Shown here: piece by piece, positions 61,543 to 64,000 of the stretch
Layout of the letters: every line of letters starts with the position of its first letter
Numbering within the stretch: the first letter of the stretch is position 1
NCBI RefSeq assembly: GCF_007828045.1
Contig: NZ_VITN01000004.1
Location: 186,001 to 250,000 of the forward strand
DNA length: 64,000 bases
Direction: 5' to 3'
Source: Nitrospirillum amazonense
GTDB lineage: Bacteria > Pseudomonadota > Alphaproteobacteria > Azospirillales > Azospirillaceae
Translations under genes and position numbers: made by a program
The notes under the pieces: generated by a model
Told to the model about the DNA's origin: nothing
The model's input: the letters and a program-made list of their open reading frames with translations, nothing else
Database searches by the model: none

Positions 61543-62877
61543 ATGAGCCTACGTTCAGTTCGGCCTCTAGGATATGGAGGATTTGGCAACGTTGATCTTG
61601 TTGTGGATAAATTCGGTATGTATTTCGCTCGAAAAACATTTAATGTCAATCAGCCGCTAGATGTCGGGCTAGCTGATAATGTGCGTCAAAGATTTAAAAG
61701 AGAAGTTAAGATACAAAAGCAGTTTAATCATAGAAATATTGTACCAATTCTCGGTGATGGGTTGGATGTAGATCCTCCATATTATTTAATGCCAGTTGCT
61801 GAAAGCAAATTATCAAATGATTTAGAATTTGATAGAAAGCTTGGTGGGAATTTTATAGTGGCCGTAATGGAAATTATTGCTGGCCTGGAAGAAATGCATC
61901 GGCTTAGTATTTATCACAGAGACCTAAAGCCTGACAATGTATTGAGGTTTTTAAATCAGAATGGGGTTGATGGTTGGGAAAGCTATTACGCCATTAGTGA
62001 TTTTGGATTGATATCGGTGAAAGATTCGACTGTTTCTCGTCTGTCGACCACTGGCATGGCGCGAGGTTCCGATTTTTATACGGCGCCGGAGGTGTGTGTT
62101 GATTTGAGAAATTCCACAGCTCAATCTGACATCTTCTCTCTGGGGTGTATACTGCATGATATGGTGGGCCTCAGAGACCGTCGGCCGCTTTTTCCGATTG
62201 ATGAGCATGGTCATTTTGGCGGTCTGTTGCTTGGGTGTACTCGGGAGGAGCCTGAACGGCGCTTTAAGACGGTAGCTGCGGTTAGAGAAGCCTTATTGGC
62301 GCTAGATCTTTCTTCTGCTCAGCTAACAGATCCGGTTGCGGAAACAATTGCAGGATATCTCGAATGTGCAGGCGGAATGCGAGATGAGCAGGTGCGCGCA
62401 CTAATTGATATTCTTGATAGGAAGAAGGGGAGTTCTGATGCTGAAGCAATAATGATGAGAATGAAGCAAGATAATATAGTAGAGATATGCTCAAATTTCC
62501 CTGAAAGGGGACGTCGACTTGGTTTGCTTTATGCTGAGTGGGTCAAGAGTACTTCATTTGGCTTCGAGAGATGTGACGAGATTGCGGTTCGTTTGCAAAC
62601 TTTTATGGAGTGCTGCCCGTTAGATGTACAGGCAGACTGTTTATTGGCGATGCTGGAATTAGGAACGAGTCATAATCGTTGGTATGTTGAGCGAAAATTT
62701 ATGTCTCTATGTGGCCCCTCCATGAAGGGAGAGCTTGCTGGACGTTTAGCTATGGAGTTTCGTATTTTAGGTGCAGAAATATGTGGAGCTATCAGGCACA
62801 TTGAATGGTCCATTAATGCAAATAGAGCGGTGCTGCATCCATTATTGGTTGCAGCTTTAAAGGACGTGTGCTCATGA
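61543..62877 (+). CDS. Soluble Hanks-type Ser/Thr protein kinase with C-terminal helical domain
   Basis: A 444-residue protein. The kinase domain (residues 1 to about 260) has every key motif: glycine loop G10-Y-G-G-F-G15, lysine K31 (FARK), helix-C Glu54, catalytic H125-R-D-L-K-P-D-N132, D153-F-G155 and the A181-P-E183 activation segment end (GSDFYTAPEV). The remaining 180 residues form an unassigned helical region (LTDPVAETIAGYLECAGG onward). There is no membrane helix or PASTA repeat, so it is cytosolic, unlike PknB. The stop overlaps the next start by 4 nt. It lies in the AT-rich island; with a PP2C and a nuclease-like gene behind it, a defence role is possible. Confidence 0.93.
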   Translation: MSLRSVRPLGYGGFGNVDLVVDKFGMYFARKTFNVNQPLDVGLADNVRQRFKREVKIQKQFNHRNIVPILGDGLDVDPPYYLMPVAESKLSNDLEFDRKLGGNFIVAVMEIIAGLEEMHRLSIYHRDLKPDNVLRFLNQNGVDGWESYYAISDFGLISVKDSTVSRLSTTGMARGSDFYTAPEVCVDLRNSTAQSDIFSLGCILHDMVGLRDRRPLFPIDEHGHFGGLLLGCTREEPERRFKTVAAVREALLALDLSSAQLTDPVAETIAGYLECAGGMRDEQVRALIDILDRKKGSSDAEAIMMRMKQDNIVEICSNFPERGRRLGLLYAEWVKSTSFGFERCDEIAVRLQTFMECCPLDVQADCLLAMLELGTSHNRWYVERKFMSLCGPSMKGELAGRLAMEFRILGAEICGAIRHIEWSINANRAVLHPLLVAALKDVCS

Positions 62878-63584
62878 AGTACATTTTTGCAAAGTACACA
62901 GATAAGGGGCCGAGAGATCGCAATGAAGATTATTTGGATGTTGGGTTTCTAAAAGATAGTAGTTTGGTTGTTGCTATTGCTGATGGATTGGGGGGGCATT
63001 TTGGTGGCGAGATTGCGTCTTCTTTGGCGGTTAAAGTTTTCTTCGATAAAGTTGCGGAAAACTCGGAAGAAAATTTTTCTAAGATTGGGGAAGAAATTCA
63101 TGAATGCATAATATCTTCTCAGAATGATGAGAAAAGAAGAGGGATGGCGACTACCCTTATTGCATCAGTATTTTGTGAGAGAAAATTGCGAGGGATCCAT
63201 TGCGGAGATTCTCGATTGGTCGTTGTCCGCGAAAATGGGATTAAGCGCCTGACGGAAGATCATACAGAAGCGCAGAGATTGTTTAAATATAAAGTAATTA
63301 CAAAGCATGAATACAATAATTACCGCAGAAAAAATATATTAGAGAGTGCGCTTGGTATGCGTGGTAATCCAAGAATAGATGAAATTAATTTTACAGTAAA
63401 TCCGGATGATGTTTTTATATATACCACAGATGGTGTTCATGAGAAGATTTTCCTTAAAGAAATGTTTCATATGGTCCGGTCTTGTGTAAATCCACGTCAA
63501 TTTGTTGATATGATTGTTCGTGAAATAAAATTAAGAGGAGCGTCTGATAATTTTAGCATAATTTGCATATTTGCAAAGGAGTGA
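62874..63584 (+). CDS. PP2C-family protein phosphatase
   Basis: A 236-residue PPM/PP2C phosphatase with the metal-binding motifs: RDRNEDY near residue 15, ADGLGGHFGG (D37), GMATTLIA, HCGDSRLVVV, TEDHT, TTDGV and the C-terminal SDNFSIIC (DNxS). ATG 62874 overlaps the kinase stop codon in an ATGA arrangement, with AAGGA 10 nt upstream; a GTG six bases earlier is less likely. It should reverse phosphorylation by the kinase. No membrane segment or extra domain is present. Shared AT-rich composition indicates the two genes arrived together. Confidence 0.95.
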   Translation: MKYIFAKYTDKGPRDRNEDYLDVGFLKDSSLVVAIADGLGGHFGGEIASSLAVKVFFDKVAENSEENFSKIGEEIHECIISSQNDEKRRGMATTLIASVFCERKLRGIHCGDSRLVVVRENGIKRLTEDHTEAQRLFKYKVITKHEYNNYRRKNILESALGMRGNPRIDEINFTVNPDDVFIYTTDGVHEKIFLKEMFHMVRSCVNPRQFVDMIVREIKLRGASDNFSIICIFAKE

Positions 63585-63586
63585 TT

Positions 63587-64000
63587 ATGGAGGCGCAGAA
63601 GTTCCTTTCTGGAAACGACGGGCGGAAAGCTGAGTCAGAGTTCCGCTCTTGGCTTGATCGCAATAGTTTTCCATGGATATTTTTAGATCAAGAGCCTGGA
63701 AATGGATATTCTAATTATTTAAGAATGGATGGGGTTGGGCGACCCGATTATATCGTCATAGTTCCATTTGTTGGTTCTATTGCGGTGGATGTAAAAGAAA
63801 GATCGTTCTTGAGGCCATATAATTTTTACATTAGTCAGGCGGAATTGAATAAGCTCTGTGGATTTAGTTCATTATCGAGAATGTCAATATGGGTGGTGTT
63901 TTATGCGTCGGGAGACTATGCTCACTTTTATATAGCAAATTTGGAGAGGGTCAGGTCGATGGGGCTGAAACGTTATGCGATGCGTGATGGAAACGTTTGT
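63587..64000 (+). CDS. PD-(D/E)XK nuclease-like protein, N-terminal part
   Basis: ATG 63587, with AAGGAG 5 nt upstream, opens a frame still open at the window edge (138 residues seen). The pattern fits a PD-(D/E)XK nuclease fold: a first helix with Glu16/Glu18 (AESEFRSWL), then GRPDYIVIVP with Asp54 on one strand, and IAVDVKER with Asp68-x-Lys70 on the next; these are the classic metal-binding and catalytic positions. A helix and strand follow (SQAELNKLCG, SIWVVFYASG, HFYIANLERV). Only 2 nt separate it from the phosphatase stop codon. Whether the full protein carries more domains is unknown. Confidence 0.75.
   Translation, partial: MEAQKFLSGNDGRKAESEFRSWLDRNSFPWIFLDQEPGNGYSNYLRMDGVGRPDYIVIVPFVGSIAVDVKERSFLRPYNFYISQAELNKLCGFSSLSRMSIWVVFYASGDYAHFYIANLERVRSMGLKRYAMRDGNVC

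Larger units (their letters stand above)
61397..64000 (+). other. AT-rich island, probably horizontally acquired
   Basis: From just after the stop at 61396 the sequence becomes strongly AT-rich, with A/T-ended codons such as AAA, GAT and TTT, in contrast to the GC-ended codons everywhere to the left. It holds three same-strand genes and continues past the window. No tRNA, integrase or direct repeat is visible at the left edge. Confidence 0.85.

Noticed and set aside
61403-61639. 78-codon minus-strand frame over the kinase start
   Set aside because: It overlaps the kinase glycine-loop coding region and has no ribosome site; chance frame in AT-rich DNA.

Overview
The window is about 61 kb of GC-rich chromosome from an alphaproteobacterium, followed by about 2.6 kb of strikingly AT-rich DNA. 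A GcrA cell-cycle regulator, a complete cbb3 oxidase cluster (ccoNOQP-ccoGHIS), and recG/sdhE/mfd and gltX/cysS neighbourhoods suggest Rhodospirillales or the Azospirillaceae (Azospirillum/Nitrospirillum-like). No rRNA, tRNA, insertion sequence or CRISPR array was recognised.

Layout. 0-7.8 kb: the end of a CoxE-like VWA protein; two NADP-isocitrate dehydrogenases of different subfamilies on either side of gcrA; a LOG-family hydrolase; a cytochrome c'/b561 pair; a LysM protein. 7.9-13.2 kb: a flavin monooxygenase, a WYL regulator, small conserved proteins and a DUF2189 membrane protein. 13.3-22.1 kb: the microaerobic respiration block. It opens with a perfect FNR/FixK box and a hairpin-rich leader, and holds the cbb3 oxidase (ccoNOQP) and its copper-loading and assembly genes (ccoGHIS). 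22.2-25.1 kb: a Mug-type DNA glycosylase, a membrane diguanylate cyclase, a FliN-like protein and a hotdog thioesterase. 25.1-31.2 kb: one giant gene made almost entirely of about 250 octapeptide repeats, arranged in 56-residue super-repeats, lying downstream of a Crp-type regulator. 32.6-34.4 kb: a type III polyketide synthase with an ICMT-like methyltransferase, probably making methylated phenolic lipids. 35.4-42.3 kb: recG, an RHH/ParE toxin-antitoxin pair, sdhE and mfd. 42.3-43.9 kb: a lower-GC cassette with a small Cys-His amidase and two paralogous exported proteins, resembling an effector/immunity set. 44.2-61.4 kb: mostly metabolic and housekeeping genes (metY-like, gltX, cysS, cimA, a TrmJ-like methyltransferase), hydrolases, a broken DUF1080 gene, a 45-residue-period TPR protein and a secreted VHL-beta-like protein.

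61.4-64 kb: GC content falls sharply and a tightly coupled operon starts: a soluble Hanks-type Ser/Thr kinase, a PP2C phosphatase, and a protein with a PD-(D/E)XK nuclease signature that runs off the window. This looks like a horizontally acquired kinase-phosphatase-nuclease module, possibly anti-phage, and is the best candidate for an undescribed system. The giant octad-repeat protein is second.

All functions are inferred by eye from motifs; no database search was run.
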